Below are positions 18,955 through 27,079 of a stretch of 64,000 nt of DNA, one piece after another; the first letter of the stretch is position 1; each line of letters begins with the position of its first letter. The stretch covers positions 2,852,001 to 2,916,000 of the forward strand of contig NZ_JBCNLP010000001.1 of NCBI RefSeq assembly GCF_039595395.1, given 5' to 3'. The notes below the pieces were generated by a model that saw only the letters and a list, made by a program, of their open reading frames with translations, ran no database searches and was not told where the DNA came from. Source of the stretch: Novosphingobium sp. (GTDB taxonomy: Bacteria; Pseudomonadota; Alphaproteobacteria; Sphingomonadales; Sphingomonadaceae). Position numbers and translations under genes: made by a program.

Positions 18955-18981
18955 TGGGGAGAGGCCCAAGGCCCCTCCCCA
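18955..18981 (-). terminator. hairpin terminator downstream of the TonB receptor
   Basis: TGGGGAGAGGCC (18955-18966) and GGCCCCTCCCCA (18970-18981) form a 12-bp stem with one mismatch and a three-base loop, ten bases after the minus-strand receptor stop and upstream of uvrC. No strong T-run is present, so the efficiency as an intrinsic terminator is uncertain. Confidence 0.55.
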
Positions 18982-18991
18982 CAGATCAAAC

Positions 18992-21856
18992 TCAGAACAT
19001 TTTCCGCAGTTCCAGCGACAGCGTGCGCCGGTTGGGCGAGAGATAGGCCCATTGATAGGCCGTGGGCGTCACGCCGTTGCTGTCGGTGACCTTGCTGTAA
19101 TTATCCAGCAGATTGTTCACCCCGAAGGACAGGCGGGCGTTCTTGAAGAAGTCCGACTTCTTCACCAGGCTGGCCTGCTGCCCCAGATCCACGAAGGCCC
19201 GCGCATTCAGCGAAACCACCGAGCCAAAGCGCAAAGCGGTCGAGCCGGGCGCGCCGCTGTCCTTCACATGGGTGGTGGAGGACCAACTACCGCTCAGCCT
19301 CACGCCGATGCCCTTGTAGGAACCGCCCGCATCCAGCGCGATGGAATGCCGCGCCACGCCGCCGCCCGAGCTGATCGTGTCGCCGCTCAGCAGGTCGAGC
19401 GGCTGGCTGCCTTGGGTGAGCTGCACGCGGTCGAGGAAATTGACCGTGTGATAGATCGAGACGTTCCAGCGCCCCGGATAGCGGGCGCGATCGCGACCGC
19501 CGCCGCCACCCGGAGGGGGACCACCGAAACCACCGCCGGGGCCGCCGCCAAAGCCGCCACCGCCGCCCCGGCCACCACCACCACCGCCGCCGCCTGAACC
19601 GCCGCCACTCAGCGCCGCGCCAGAACCGCCACCTGCCGTCGAACCCGATGCTCCGGCACCGCCGCCACCCGAACCGCCGCCGGAGCCGCCACCTTCGCCG
19701 CCACCGCGACCCGATCCGCCGCCTTCACCCGGCGGCGGGCCACCCTCGCCCGGAGGCGGACCGCCCGGCGGAGGACCATCGCCGAACATGCCGCGACGGC
19801 GCACCGGCGGCAGCGGCTTGCCCACATTGCCGAACAGGTTGAAGCCCCAGCGCAGGCGCTTTTCGTGCTGGCTGGCGATGGTGACGGGGGTCTCGTCGAT
19901 CTGGGTGATGTCGCCCGTCAGGCTGTCGCGGGTGACGCGGCCCGGATAGGCGCCCAGCACCGCCGCCGTCAGCGCCGGGAAGCTGGAGGACACATTGCGC
20001 GAGCGGTTGTCGAAATATTCGACGATCAGGTTCGAGTTCTTGACCACCGGCAGGGTCCAGTTGATCCCCAGCTTGATGTCGTTGCGGCTCTCGCGCACCA
20101 GACCGCGGTTGCCGCCGGTGATGACGGTGGCCAGCACCGACTGGCCCTTCACGAAATCATAGACCGACTGGTTGTAGCTGATGGTCTGCGCGCCGCCCAG
20201 ATTGGAGAGGCTGGGAGCTTCCTGGTTGAAGATGTAGCTGGCCTGCAAGCTCAGCTTGGGGGTGATGCCCCAGGTCGCGCCGCCGCTCCAGTTGGTGATG
20301 ACGCCGAAGTCCGACAGATTGTCGAGCCCGCCCGAGATGTTGAGCGTGATGTCGCCCAGCGCCGCGCCGAAGTTCTCGCGGCGGCTGGTGACCGGGATCG
20401 CCAGATTGAAACCCGCCGACAGATCGCCGCGCTTGAGATTGCTGCCCGTGCCCAAGGTGCTGTGACTGTCGAGCCCGGTGTAGGCGAAGCCCGCCTTGGT
20501 GGTCAGCCCCATATGGCCGCCCGGCAGGCGGATCACGCGGCCACCAAAGGTCAGCAGGCTGGTGAAGGAGTTGGTGATGCTCTTCGACACCGTCTGCCCC
20601 GGATCGGGCAGCGAGGGCAGCGCGCCGGTCAGCGACAGCGTGCCCGCCGAAGCTTGCGCCAGCATGTCGGTATAGGCCGTGCTGGAGGTCGAATAGCGGT
20701 TGTCGTTGCGCGTCGTCGCCTCGGCATGGCTGCCGTCGAAAGTGGCCGACAGGTTCCACAGGCCGACCGGCTTGTTGAGCGTGACGCCAGTGCTGAAGGT
20801 GTCGGTGCGGCTGAACTGGGTCAGCGCGCCGGGGAAGGTCCGCACCGCCGAGGCGTTGTTCGGCCCGGTCAGCGTCACCGTGTTCAGGCCATTGAGGCCG
20901 GTGGTGTCGGTGCGCGCGGCGGTGCCGTTGATCGCCAAAGTGCCCGACATCACCTTCTTCGAGAGCGGCATCGTATAGGTGGCGTTGAGCGTGTAATCCT
21001 TGGTGCTATCGACCAGCGTGCGATAATCGCCCGGCTGCGGATCGGCGGCAACGGTGGGCGTGGTGCCGGCATTCTGGGTCACCCCGCGCTCGGCCTCGGT
21101 CAGCGGGCTGGTGTAATCGGCCTTGAGCGAGATGTTGAAGCGCTTGCCATGGTCGATCTTCAGGTAATTGGCCTGCCCCGCCGTGGTGCTGGTGCCGCCG
21201 CGCGTGGGCGAGGTGAACTTGCCTTCCAGCACCTTGCTCTTGAACAGATCCTTCAGGATGAAATTGACCACGCGCTGATCGGGCGGATAGCCGAAGCGCA
21301 GCGCCACTTCCTCGGGCAGGATCTCCACACGGCGGATCGCCTCGGGCGGATAGTCGCGGATTTCGCGGAAGGAGGAGATGCGCTGGCCATTGACCAGAAT
21401 GACCGGGCCCGAGGCCCCGCGCCCGCGCCCTGTGCCCGTCTGCGGCGAGATGGCGTCGAGCAGATCGCTGATCGAGTTCACGCCGTAAGCGGCGATATCT
21501 TCCTCATCCATCACCGCCAGCGGGGGCTGGGCCGCCTCGACCTGCCCCGGAATCTTCTGGCCGATGACCACGATTTCCTTGCCCTTGGTGTCCTTGGCAT
21601 GGACCACGCCGGTTGGCACCGGCGCATTGGTGGCATCATCGGTCAGCCCGCCCGAGGTGGTCACCGGCGCAGTATCCGACGTCTGCGCGTAAGCAGTGCC
21701 TGCCATCAGAACAGGGAGGAAAGCGCAAAGCGCCACCATCGATGAAGAGGACAGCCTCGACAAGGTCTTGAAACTCCGCAAGGGGGATACGATATGTATC
21801 GGCAGATCAGGGAAATTCGACACTGACCGGATGCCTGTGACCCGATGATGAAGCAA
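18992..21856 (-). CDS. TonB-dependent receptor with long glycine-rich insert
   Basis: Outer-membrane receptor. A signal peptide is visible (MVALCAFLPVLMAGTAYAQ), then a plug domain (GKEIVVIGQKIPG; DEEDIAAYGVNSISDLLDAI; GPVILVNGQRISSFREIRDYPPEAIRRVE split at about 150-180), then repeated barrel strands ending in the aromatic C-terminus LRKMF. The plug variant is typical of sphingomonads. Residues about 685-789 are almost only Gly, Pro, Ser, Ala, Glu and Arg and interrupt the barrel, presumably an extracellular loop. The upstream end is uncertain: the frame is open to 21856 (TTG), but the ATG at 21739 or the TTG at 21781 could be the real start. No adjacent transport or enzyme gene indicates the ligand. 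Divergent from infA. Confidence 0.85.
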   Translation of the reverse strand: MLHHRVTGIRSVSNFPDLPIHIVSPLRSFKTLSRLSSSSMVALCAFLPVLMAGTAYAQTSDTAPVTTSGGLTDDATNAPVPTGVVHAKDTKGKEIVVIGQKIPGQVEAAQPPLAVMDEEDIAAYGVNSISDLLDAISPQTGTGRGRGASGPVILVNGQRISSFREIRDYPPEAIRRVEILPEEVALRFGYPPDQRVVNFILKDLFKSKVLEGKFTSPTRGGTSTTAGQANYLKIDHGKRFNISLKADYTSPLTEAERGVTQNAGTTPTVAADPQPGDYRTLVDSTKDYTLNATYTMPLSKKVMSGTLAINGTAARTDTTGLNGLNTVTLTGPNNASAVRTFPGALTQFSRTDTFSTGVTLNKPVGLWNLSATFDGSHAEATTRNDNRYSTSSTAYTDMLAQASAGTLSLTGALPSLPDPGQTVSKSITNSFTSLLTFGGRVIRLPGGHMGLTTKAGFAYTGLDSHSTLGTGSNLKRGDLSAGFNLAIPVTSRRENFGAALGDITLNISGGLDNLSDFGVITNWSGGATWGITPKLSLQASYIFNQEAPSLSNLGGAQTISYNQSVYDFVKGQSVLATVITGGNRGLVRESRNDIKLGINWTLPVVKNSNLIVEYFDNRSRNVSSSFPALTAAVLGAYPGRVTRDSLTGDITQIDETPVTIASQHEKRLRWGFNLFGNVGKPLPPVRRRGMFGDGPPPGGPPPGEGGPPPGEGGGSGRGGGEGGGSGGGSGGGGAGASGSTAGGGSGAALSGGGSGGGGGGGGRGGGGGFGGGPGGGFGGPPPGGGGGRDRARYPGRWNVSIYHTVNFLDRVQLTQGSQPLDLLSGDTISSGGGVARHSIALDAGGSYKGIGVRLSGSWSSTTHVKDSGAPGSTALRFGSVVSLNARAFVDLGQQASLVKKSDFFKNARLSFGVNNLLDNYSKVTDSNGVTPTAYQWAYLSPNRRTLSLELRKMF

Positions 21857-21958
21857 GCGGATGCGGGTATTAATTTGTCGCGTCCGGGATACACTTGCTG
21901 CATATCTGCAACAGCTTTCGCGCCCATTTACGATGTTTCAGGCGGTTTGGTCTGTTTG

Positions 21959-22087
21959 GACAATGTGCTTTCGCACATTGTCAGAGCGGCACCGGCCCTC
22001 TCCCCCGCCCGGCCACCCACAGGATACTATTGATGGGTGGCCGGGCGGGGGAGAGGGCCGGTGCCGCACATTCGGCGTAAGCCGAAT
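21959..22087 (+). repeat. family-2 hairpin element, copy A (perfect 34-bp inverted repeat)
   Basis: Three consecutive hairpins in the 370-bp divergent gap between the TonB receptor and infA. First, GACAATGTGC TTTC GCACATTGTC (21959-21982). Second, a perfect 34-bp inverted repeat, 21986-22019 and 22034-22067, beginning GCGGCACCGGCCC and separated by the 14-base loop CAGGATACTATTGA. Third, ATTCGGC GTAA GCCGAAT (22070-22087). A related element lies at 30319-30419. The element leaves about 140 bp to the infA start, so the infA promoter lies between; the remaining bases of this gap show no other feature. Confidence 0.85.
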
Positions 22088-22226
22088 ATCCAAACAACCA
22101 CGCCAAGGCTTCCCTTTTGGCACATCTGCCGCTATGTGCCCGCCCAAACAGGGGTTGTTTAGGCACCTGATCGATCTCCCGGCCCGGATTTTTGGGCCTC
22201 CTCCACTTTGGAAACCGAAAAACCGG

Positions 22227-22472
22227 ATGGCAAAAGAAGAACTCCTCGAAATGCGCGGCCAGGTGGTCGAACTTCTCCCCAACGCGATGTTCCGCGTGCG
22301 TCTGGAGAATGACCATGAAATCCTCGGCCACACCGCCGGCAAGATGCGCAAGAACCGCATCCGCGTGCTGGTGGGCGACGAAGTGCTGGTCGAACTGACG
22401 CCCTATGACCTCACCAAGGGGCGCATCACCTACCGCTTCATGCCCGGCCGCGGCGGCCCCGGCGGCTATTGA
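22227..22472 (+). CDS. infA: translation initiation factor IF-1
   Basis: An S1-type OB-fold protein that binds the 30S A site during initiation. The 81-residue product begins MAKEELLEMRGQVVELLPNA and contains HTAGKMRKNRIRVLVGDEV and TPYDLTKGRITYRF, the family's conserved core, followed by a short Gly/Pro-rich tail (MPGRGGPGGY) typical of alphaproteobacteria. ATG 22227 is chosen because it gives this N-terminus; the frame is open upstream through the hairpin element only by chance. The TGA overlaps the likely TTG start of maf. Confidence 0.97.
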   Translation: MAKEELLEMRGQVVELLPNAMFRVRLENDHEILGHTAGKMRKNRIRVLVGDEVLVELTPYDLTKGRITYRFMPGRGGPGGY

Positions 22473-23092
22473 GCATCGCCGTTTCCGCGTTGATGGAGGC
22501 TGACGGGTCTGACAAGGCCCGGCCGCTGCTGGTCTTGGCCTCCTCCTCGCCCCGGCGGCGGGAATTGCTGGCGCGGCTCAATGTCGCGCCCACCCGCATC
22601 GCCAGCCCCGATATCGATGAAAATCCGCGCAAGGGCGAAGTGCCCCGCGCCTATGCCTTGCGCATGGCGCAGGAAAAGGCACGCGCGGTAAAAGCCGAGC
22701 CCGGCGAGATCGTGATCGCGGGCGATACGACGGTGGCCCTGGGCCGCCGCATCCTCGACAAGGCCGAGACCGACGACGGTGTGCGCGCCATGCTGGGCAA
22801 GCTGGCCGGGCGTCGGCACCGTGTGTTCGCTTCCGTGGCCGTGGTGGATGCGGAAGGGCGCGAAAAGTCGCGCCTGTCCGAGACCATCGTCACCTTCAAG
22901 ACTTTGAGCGAGGCCGAGATCGAGGCCTATGTCGCCAGCGGCGAAGGCCTTGGCAAGGCGGGTGGCTATGCCATCCAGGGCCTGGCCGAGGCGCTGATCC
23001 GCGCGCTGGCGGGCAGCCATTCGGGCGTGATCGGCCTACCGCTCTATGAAACCCGCGCCCTGCTGCGCTGGGCCGGCTATCCGCTGGGCTGA
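22469..23092 (+). CDS. maf: Maf/YhdE-type nucleoside triphosphate pyrophosphatase
   Basis: Hydrolyses non-canonical or pyrimidine nucleoside triphosphates and is linked to house-cleaning and division control. Family motifs: LVLASSSPRRRELLARL near the N-terminus, ALRMAQEKARAV, VIAGDTTVALGRRILDK with the catalytic Asp region, and GYAIQGLAEALI. Two starts are possible: TTG 22469, overlapping the infA stop as TTGA, or ATG 22493, which begins just before the conserved block. The former is reported because of the tight coupling. infA-maf-RNase G-yacG is a common alphaproteobacterial order. Confidence 0.94.
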   Translation: MSIAVSALMEADGSDKARPLLVLASSSPRRRELLARLNVAPTRIASPDIDENPRKGEVPRAYALRMAQEKARAVKAEPGEIVIAGDTTVALGRRILDKAETDDGVRAMLGKLAGRRHRVFASVAVVDAEGREKSRLSETIVTFKTLSEAEIEAYVASGEGLGKAGGYAIQGLAEALIRALAGSHSGVIGLPLYETRALLRWAGYPLG

Positions 23093-23098
23093 TCCGCG

Positions 23099-24085
23099 AT
23101 GGAATGGCTCGTCGAACAGGGCATCGGCGAGGATCGCGCCCTCGGTTACAAGGATGGACAGGTGGTGGCCGCAAGGCTCGACTGGCCGGGCATGCTTGCC
23201 GCCGGGCAGATCGAGGAGGCGCGCCTGACCACCCGCCTCGCCGGAACACGGCGCGGCATCGCCCGCTTTGCCAGCGGCGAGGAGGCTTTGGTCGATTCCC
23301 TGCCGCGTGACGCCAGCGAGGGCGCCAATATCCGCCTGATCGTCACCCGCGCGGCTCTGGCCGAAAAGGGGCGCTTCAAACAGGCCAGGGCCAAGCCCAC
23401 CAGCGGCGAACCCCGCCCCGCCCCCAGCCTTGCCGACAGCCTGCGCGCGCAAGGCCATGACGCCAAACCCGTGCGCCGCCTGCCCGGCGGCGACTGGGAC
23501 GAAGTGTGGGAGGCCGCATGGTCGGGCGAGATCGCCTTTGCCGGTGGCGCGCTGATCGTCTCCCCCACCCCCGCCATGACCTTGATCGACATCGACGGCC
23601 CCCTGCCCCCGCGCGATCTGGCGCTGGCCGCTGTTGAGCCCGTCGCGCAGGCCATCGGCTGGCTGGATCTGGCCGGGTCGATCGGCATCGACTTTCCCAC
23701 CCTCTCGGCCAAGGCGGACCGGCAGGCGGTGGACGGGGCGCTGGAGACCGCGCTCGACGCCTATGACCATGAGCGCACCGCGATGAACGGCTTCGGCTTT
23801 GTGCAGATCGTGGCGCGGATGGAGCGGCCCTCGCTGCTGGCGAGGCTGGCACATCATCGCGCCGATGCCGCAGCACGCCTGCTGCTGCGCCGCGCGGAAA
23901 GGGTGGATGAGCCCGGCGCCCTGCTGCTCACCTGCCCCCCTGCCGTGCGCAAAGCCATTCTGCCCGCATGGGAGGCCGAGCTGGCACGGCGCAGCGGGCG
24001 CAGCATCCGTTGGGCCGAAACGCCCGGCCCCGGAAAAACCATAATGGCGCTGGACGGCGGCTTTGCCCAGGCCATTCCTCTTTAG
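23099..24085 (+). CDS. ribonuclease E/G family protein (short form)
   Basis: A 328-residue protein with sequence of the RNase E/G catalytic family but clearly shorter than RNase G (about 490). Recognisable parts: an S1-like start (MEWLVEQGIGEDRALGYKDG), MTLIDIDGPLPP (the metal-site strand that usually reads LVAIDVNSG), a segment with SIGIDFPTL and a C-terminal GFGFVQIVARMERPSLL (cf. GLVQMTRKR). The first helper and zinc-link Cys motif (CPxC) are absent. It lies between maf and yacG, the normal place for this short alphaproteobacterial homologue. RNA cleavage is expected from the family but the shortened catalytic loop makes activity uncertain. Confidence 0.85.
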   Translation: MEWLVEQGIGEDRALGYKDGQVVAARLDWPGMLAAGQIEEARLTTRLAGTRRGIARFASGEEALVDSLPRDASEGANIRLIVTRAALAEKGRFKQARAKPTSGEPRPAPSLADSLRAQGHDAKPVRRLPGGDWDEVWEAAWSGEIAFAGGALIVSPTPAMTLIDIDGPLPPRDLALAAVEPVAQAIGWLDLAGSIGIDFPTLSAKADRQAVDGALETALDAYDHERTAMNGFGFVQIVARMERPSLLARLAHHRADAAARLLLRRAERVDEPGALLLTCPPAVRKAILPAWEAELARRSGRSIRWAETPGPGKTIMALDGGFAQAIPL

Positions 24086-24094
24086 GACCGCATC

Positions 24095-24289
24095 ATGACC
24101 CTCACACGCAAATGCCCCATCTGCGGCAAGCCCCGCAGTGCCGACCATACCCCCTTCTGCTCGGCGCGCTGCCGCGACCGCGATCTGATGCAATGGCTGG
24201 AAGATGGCTATGCCCTGCCCGGCCCCGTGATCGACGAAGAATCGGACGGACTTTCGTCCAGCCGCCCCAAGGATTTTTCCACAGAGTGA
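24095..24289 (+). CDS. yacG: DNA gyrase inhibitor YacG
   Basis: A 64-residue zinc protein with the four-Cys site intact (CPICGK at 8-13, CSARCRDRDL at 22-31), followed by WLEDGYALPG. In E. coli YacG binds GyrB and blocks DNA binding. It begins nine bases after the RNase E/G-family gene and is part of the infA-maf operon. Length and Cys spacing are normal for the family. Confidence 0.95.
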   Translation: MTLTRKCPICGKPRSADHTPFCSARCRDRDLMQWLEDGYALPGPVIDEESDGLSSSRPKDFSTE

Positions 24290-24375
24290 TTTTCCTGCTT
24301 GCCAAGGCACGAGTCCTTGGCCATAGGCGCCTCCACCAGACGCTGAACGGTCACAAACCGGACAGCCAAGGCGAT

Positions 24376-24451
24376 GCCTGGGTAGCTCAGTTGGTAGAGC
24401 ACGGGATTGAAAATCCCCGTGTCGGCGGTTCGATTCCGTCCCCAGGCACCA
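24376..24451 (+). tRNA. tRNA-Phe (GAA)
   Basis: A 76-base tRNA with genome-encoded CCA. Acceptor GCCTGGG pairs with CCCAGGC (24441-24447), D arm is GCTC AGTTGGTA GAGC, T arm contains GGTTCGATTCC, and the anticodon loop TTGAAAA has GAA at 24409-24411. The outermost anticodon-stem pair (positions 27 and 43) reads C and C, a mismatch; the other four pairs are normal. It lies just after yacG. Confidence 0.97.
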
Positions 24452-24729
24452 TCGCCTCATCTCTGGTTTTTCACGATATTTGATGGATCGATGAAGACCT
24501 CCGGCCCTCGCCGCGAGGTCTGCGGGCCGATCGGGCCGCGATGCCGTCCGACGCTCCTCGCAAGCAGGCGCGGACTTGATGCGCCTCCGCGCCCATCCCG
24601 CCCCGCGCCCCCTGACGCTGCCCATGCTGCGCAACAAGGGCACAGGCTCAACAGCCCATTAACCACACACCGAAGCCATTCCTTGGCGGATGATGCCTAT
24701 CAGATGCCCTCCGCAAGGAGGCGTTGAAC

Positions 24730-25176
24730 GTGAAGACAGCAAAGACGATCGCGGGCCTGATGTTGGGTCTGGCTCTTCCGACAGTGGCACAGGCCAGTGA
24801 CGGGCGCGTCGGCTTCAGTTCCAGCGCCTCGGCGACCATCACGGTCATCATTCCTCCGCTGGGGGCAGGTATCGAGGCCGCGGCGCAGGGCGCGGTCGGC
24901 CTGTGGACGCTGACCTCGGAATCGGGCGGCATAATGGTGCATGTGCCCGAGACCGTCTCGACGGGCCAAAGCGCCAAGCTGGATATCTATCGCACCGACG
25001 GCAATCTGGTGGAGGTCTCCCTTCCCGCCAAGAGCAATGTCAGCCTGGTGCATCAGGAGGCCACGCCGGCCACCGCCATGGAGCATAGCGGGCTGATGCG
25101 TCAGACCTACACGCTGGCGGCGGCCACGCAGTCCACGAGTTCAGAACCGGTTCAGGTCACGATCACCGCTGTGTGA
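24730..25176 (+). CDS. secreted protein of unknown function at the head of the pilus locus
   Basis: A 148-residue protein with a clear signal peptide (KTAKTIAGLMLGLALPTVAQA, cleaved near 24) and a beta-strand-rich remainder starting SDGRVGFSSSASATITVIIPP. There are no cysteines in the mature part. I do not recognise a family; size, signal peptide and position before a chaperone gene make it a candidate pilus subunit or accessory protein. GTG 24730 is chosen because AGGAGG ends 8 bases upstream; the TTG six bases earlier would be too close. Confidence 0.7.
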   Translation: MKTAKTIAGLMLGLALPTVAQASDGRVGFSSSASATITVIIPPLGAGIEAAAQGAVGLWTLTSESGGIMVHVPETVSTGQSAKLDIYRTDGNLVEVSLPAKSNVSLVHQEATPATAMEHSGLMRQTYTLAAATQSTSSEPVQVTITAV

Positions 25177-25529
25177 CAATTTGGCGCCTTTTGGCGCAAC
25201 AAAACTGCGGCATTGCTGGGGAATCGACCGCTCTGAGTCGCGAAAAAGGGCGATTTCGGCCCGATTCCCTGTACCAATAGTTAACGCGCGCACCCTGTCC
25301 GACGCGCCTATACGGCGAAGCGCGGCCCCCTGCCCCGCAGGAATTTCCCTTAAAAAATCCATAGTTAAATCCACGTAGGGTTTTCCCCCTCAACGATCTG
25401 TCTCGTTCCGGGACTGTGGTGGCGGGGTTTAGCTTGACTGAATGGGCGTATCCCCTATCTCGAAGCCAAGCCAAGGCAGTAGAAGAAACGGAAGAAACTT
25501 TCCGTTCTGCCGGGTGTGGGGCACTACAA
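25177..25529. other. 353-bp gap before the pilus chaperone gene
   Basis: No convincing gene. It is more AT-rich than the flanks, with direct copies of TTTGGCGC close to the preceding stop (25190-25207), and AGTTAAATCC-like AT blocks at about 25360-25375. Likely promoter region for the chaperone gene; no operator palindrome is evident. Confidence 0.5.
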
Positions 25530-26264
25530 ATGTTACACTTCCGCAGTCTTTGTACTGCACTGCTCTTGTGCGGTGCAGCACCAGCCAGCGCACAATTGGC
25601 GATTGATCGTCTGTGGGTGGACTTTGAGCCCAACATCACGCCGCGTGCCGATGTAATCATTCGTAACGAAAGTAAAGATCGTTACTACATTACTGTCGCG
25701 CCGTCCGAAATCGTCAATCCTGGCACGGCCACGGAAAAGCGGGTGGAAGAGGCAGATCCCGACAAGCTGGGCCTGTTGGTGACACCAAATCGGCTCATTC
25801 TGGAGCCGGGCGGCATGCGCTCGATCCGGATTGTCTCGCTCAACAACGCCCTGACCAGCGACCGCATCTATCGCGTCCGCATCTCGCCGCAGGTCGGCGA
25901 TATCGAGACCACGCAGAGCAATGTCGCCAACCGCGACATGGCGATCAAGCTGCTGGCCGCCTATGATGTGCTGGTCACCGCGCGCCCCAACGATGCCAAG
26001 GCGCATCTGGTCACCACCCAGGGCGACAAGACGCTGGTCATCCGCAATGACGGCAACACCAATCTTCTGCTGTTCGATGGCGAACTCTGCGCCACGCAGC
26101 CTGCCAAGAGCAAGAACGACACCACGGCCTGTCAGGGTGTCGGCTCGCACCGCATGTATCCGGGAACAAGCTGGGAATTGAAGACCGGATCATCGACCGA
26201 CACCTTGCACGCAAGGCAGAGGTTGTACGCCTCGACCGAACCCAAATCCGTAGTTCTGCCCTGA
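25530..26264 (+). CDS. pilus periplasmic chaperone (PapD-like fold)
   Basis: A 244-residue chaperone that would cap pilus subunits in the periplasm by donor-strand complementation. Signal peptide MLHFRSLCTALLLCGAAPASA, then the first Ig-like domain (LAIDRLWVDFEP; LLVTPNRLILEPGGMRSIRIV; RIYRVRISP) and a second domain from about 140 with LVTARPNDAKAHL and an EL CATQ...CQGVG Cys pair. The region LILEPGGMRSIRI replaces the classic PapD beta strand F1-G1 pattern. ATG 25530 gives the signal peptide; the frame extends upstream without one. Followed by a hairpin and the major pilin gene. Confidence 0.88.
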   Translation: MLHFRSLCTALLLCGAAPASAQLAIDRLWVDFEPNITPRADVIIRNESKDRYYITVAPSEIVNPGTATEKRVEEADPDKLGLLVTPNRLILEPGGMRSIRIVSLNNALTSDRIYRVRISPQVGDIETTQSNVANRDMAIKLLAAYDVLVTARPNDAKAHLVTTQGDKTLVIRNDGNTNLLLFDGELCATQPAKSKNDTTACQGVGSHRMYPGTSWELKTGSSTDTLHARQRLYASTEPKSVVLP

Positions 26265-26277
26265 GAAGGGTAGGGTC

Positions 26278-26311
26278 GGGCGTTTCCATTTCGCTAAAAA
26301 TGAAAACGCCC
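26278..26311 (+). promoter_or_regulatory. 14-bp hairpin between chaperone and pilin genes
   Basis: GGGCGTTTCCATTT (26278-26291) pairs with AAATGAAAACGCCC (26298-26311) with one mismatch around a six-base loop. It lies 13 bases after the chaperone stop and about 115 bases before the pilin gene. It has no downstream T-run, so it may act as an mRNA-stabilising or processing site, or a weak terminator, helping to uncouple pilin from chaperone levels. Confidence 0.6.
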
Positions 26312-26426
26312 TGAATGACGTACCCGCGTCACCTGAAGTCCTGGCGGTGTTCCCTAGACAAGACGCCGCCAGATCAAACGCAAAGCCCGCACATTCTGTC
26401 CGGGCTTATAACCTGGAGGTCTCTAT

Positions 26427-27020
26427 ATGGTAAAGCTTCTCAACAAGGCGTTAATCGCAGCTCTGGTGCTTTCTCCCGTGATGGCCGCTCCTGCCATGGC
26501 CGCCACCAACGGCGCCCTGTCGACCTCGAGCAGCGCCGGCACCGTTGATTTCACCGCCGTCATCCCCTCGATGGTCCGCATCTCGGGCCTGACCGACATG
26601 ACGCTGAACGTCACGCCTGACGCCGTCACCAGCCCCTATTTCAGCCGCGAAGACACCGAGAGCAAGTTCTGTGTCTACTCGAACATCGGCGCCGATGGCG
26701 GCTACACGCTGAAGGTTGACGGCACCGCCGGCACCACCAACCCCTTCGCCCTGACCAACGCCTCGACCAACGCCAAGCTGAGCTATGACGTGTGGGTTTC
26801 GGACAACGTCAGCAACTCGTTCAAGAACTACACCTGGCCCGGCAATGTCGTGACCGGCTACAAGACCACCTCGGGTGGCCAGGCCCGTCCCGCCACGCTG
26901 GACTGCTCGGACGTGGGCAAGAACGCCCTGGTCCATGTTGGCATCAACAACACCAACATCCTGGCTGCGACGGCTGGCACCTACAAGGGTACGCTGACCA
27001 TCACGGTCTCGACCATCTAA
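26427..27020 (+). CDS. major pilin-like subunit of the CS1/alpha pilus locus
   Basis: A 197-residue secreted protein: signal peptide MVKLLNKALIAALVLSPVMA with cleavage after AMA or MAA, then a Ser/Thr/Asn-rich, beta-sandwich-like mature chain with two Cys (KFCVYSNIG and LDCSDVG), as in pilin subunits. The mature start (ATNGALSTSSSAGTVDFTAVIP) resembles a donor-strand extension. GGAGG lies 8 bases before the ATG. Probably the main shaft protein because it has its own leader region and strong ribosome binding site. Could alternatively be a spore-coat-U-like subunit. Confidence 0.78.
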   Translation: MVKLLNKALIAALVLSPVMAAPAMAATNGALSTSSSAGTVDFTAVIPSMVRISGLTDMTLNVTPDAVTSPYFSREDTESKFCVYSNIGADGGYTLKVDGTAGTTNPFALTNASTNAKLSYDVWVSDNVSNSFKNYTWPGNVVTGYKTTSGGQARPATLDCSDVGKNALVHVGINNTNILAATAGTYKGTLTITVSTI

Positions 27021-27079
27021 TGGCGTTGCGGTGGCCGCTTCCGGGCGGCCACCGCCACCTTTCCGGTTGGAGACGACCC

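Noticed and set aside
19865..21745. A 626-codon open frame on the plus strand
   Set aside because: Antisense to the Gly-rich TonB receptor; composition is Arg/Gly/Ala/His-rich without a fold.
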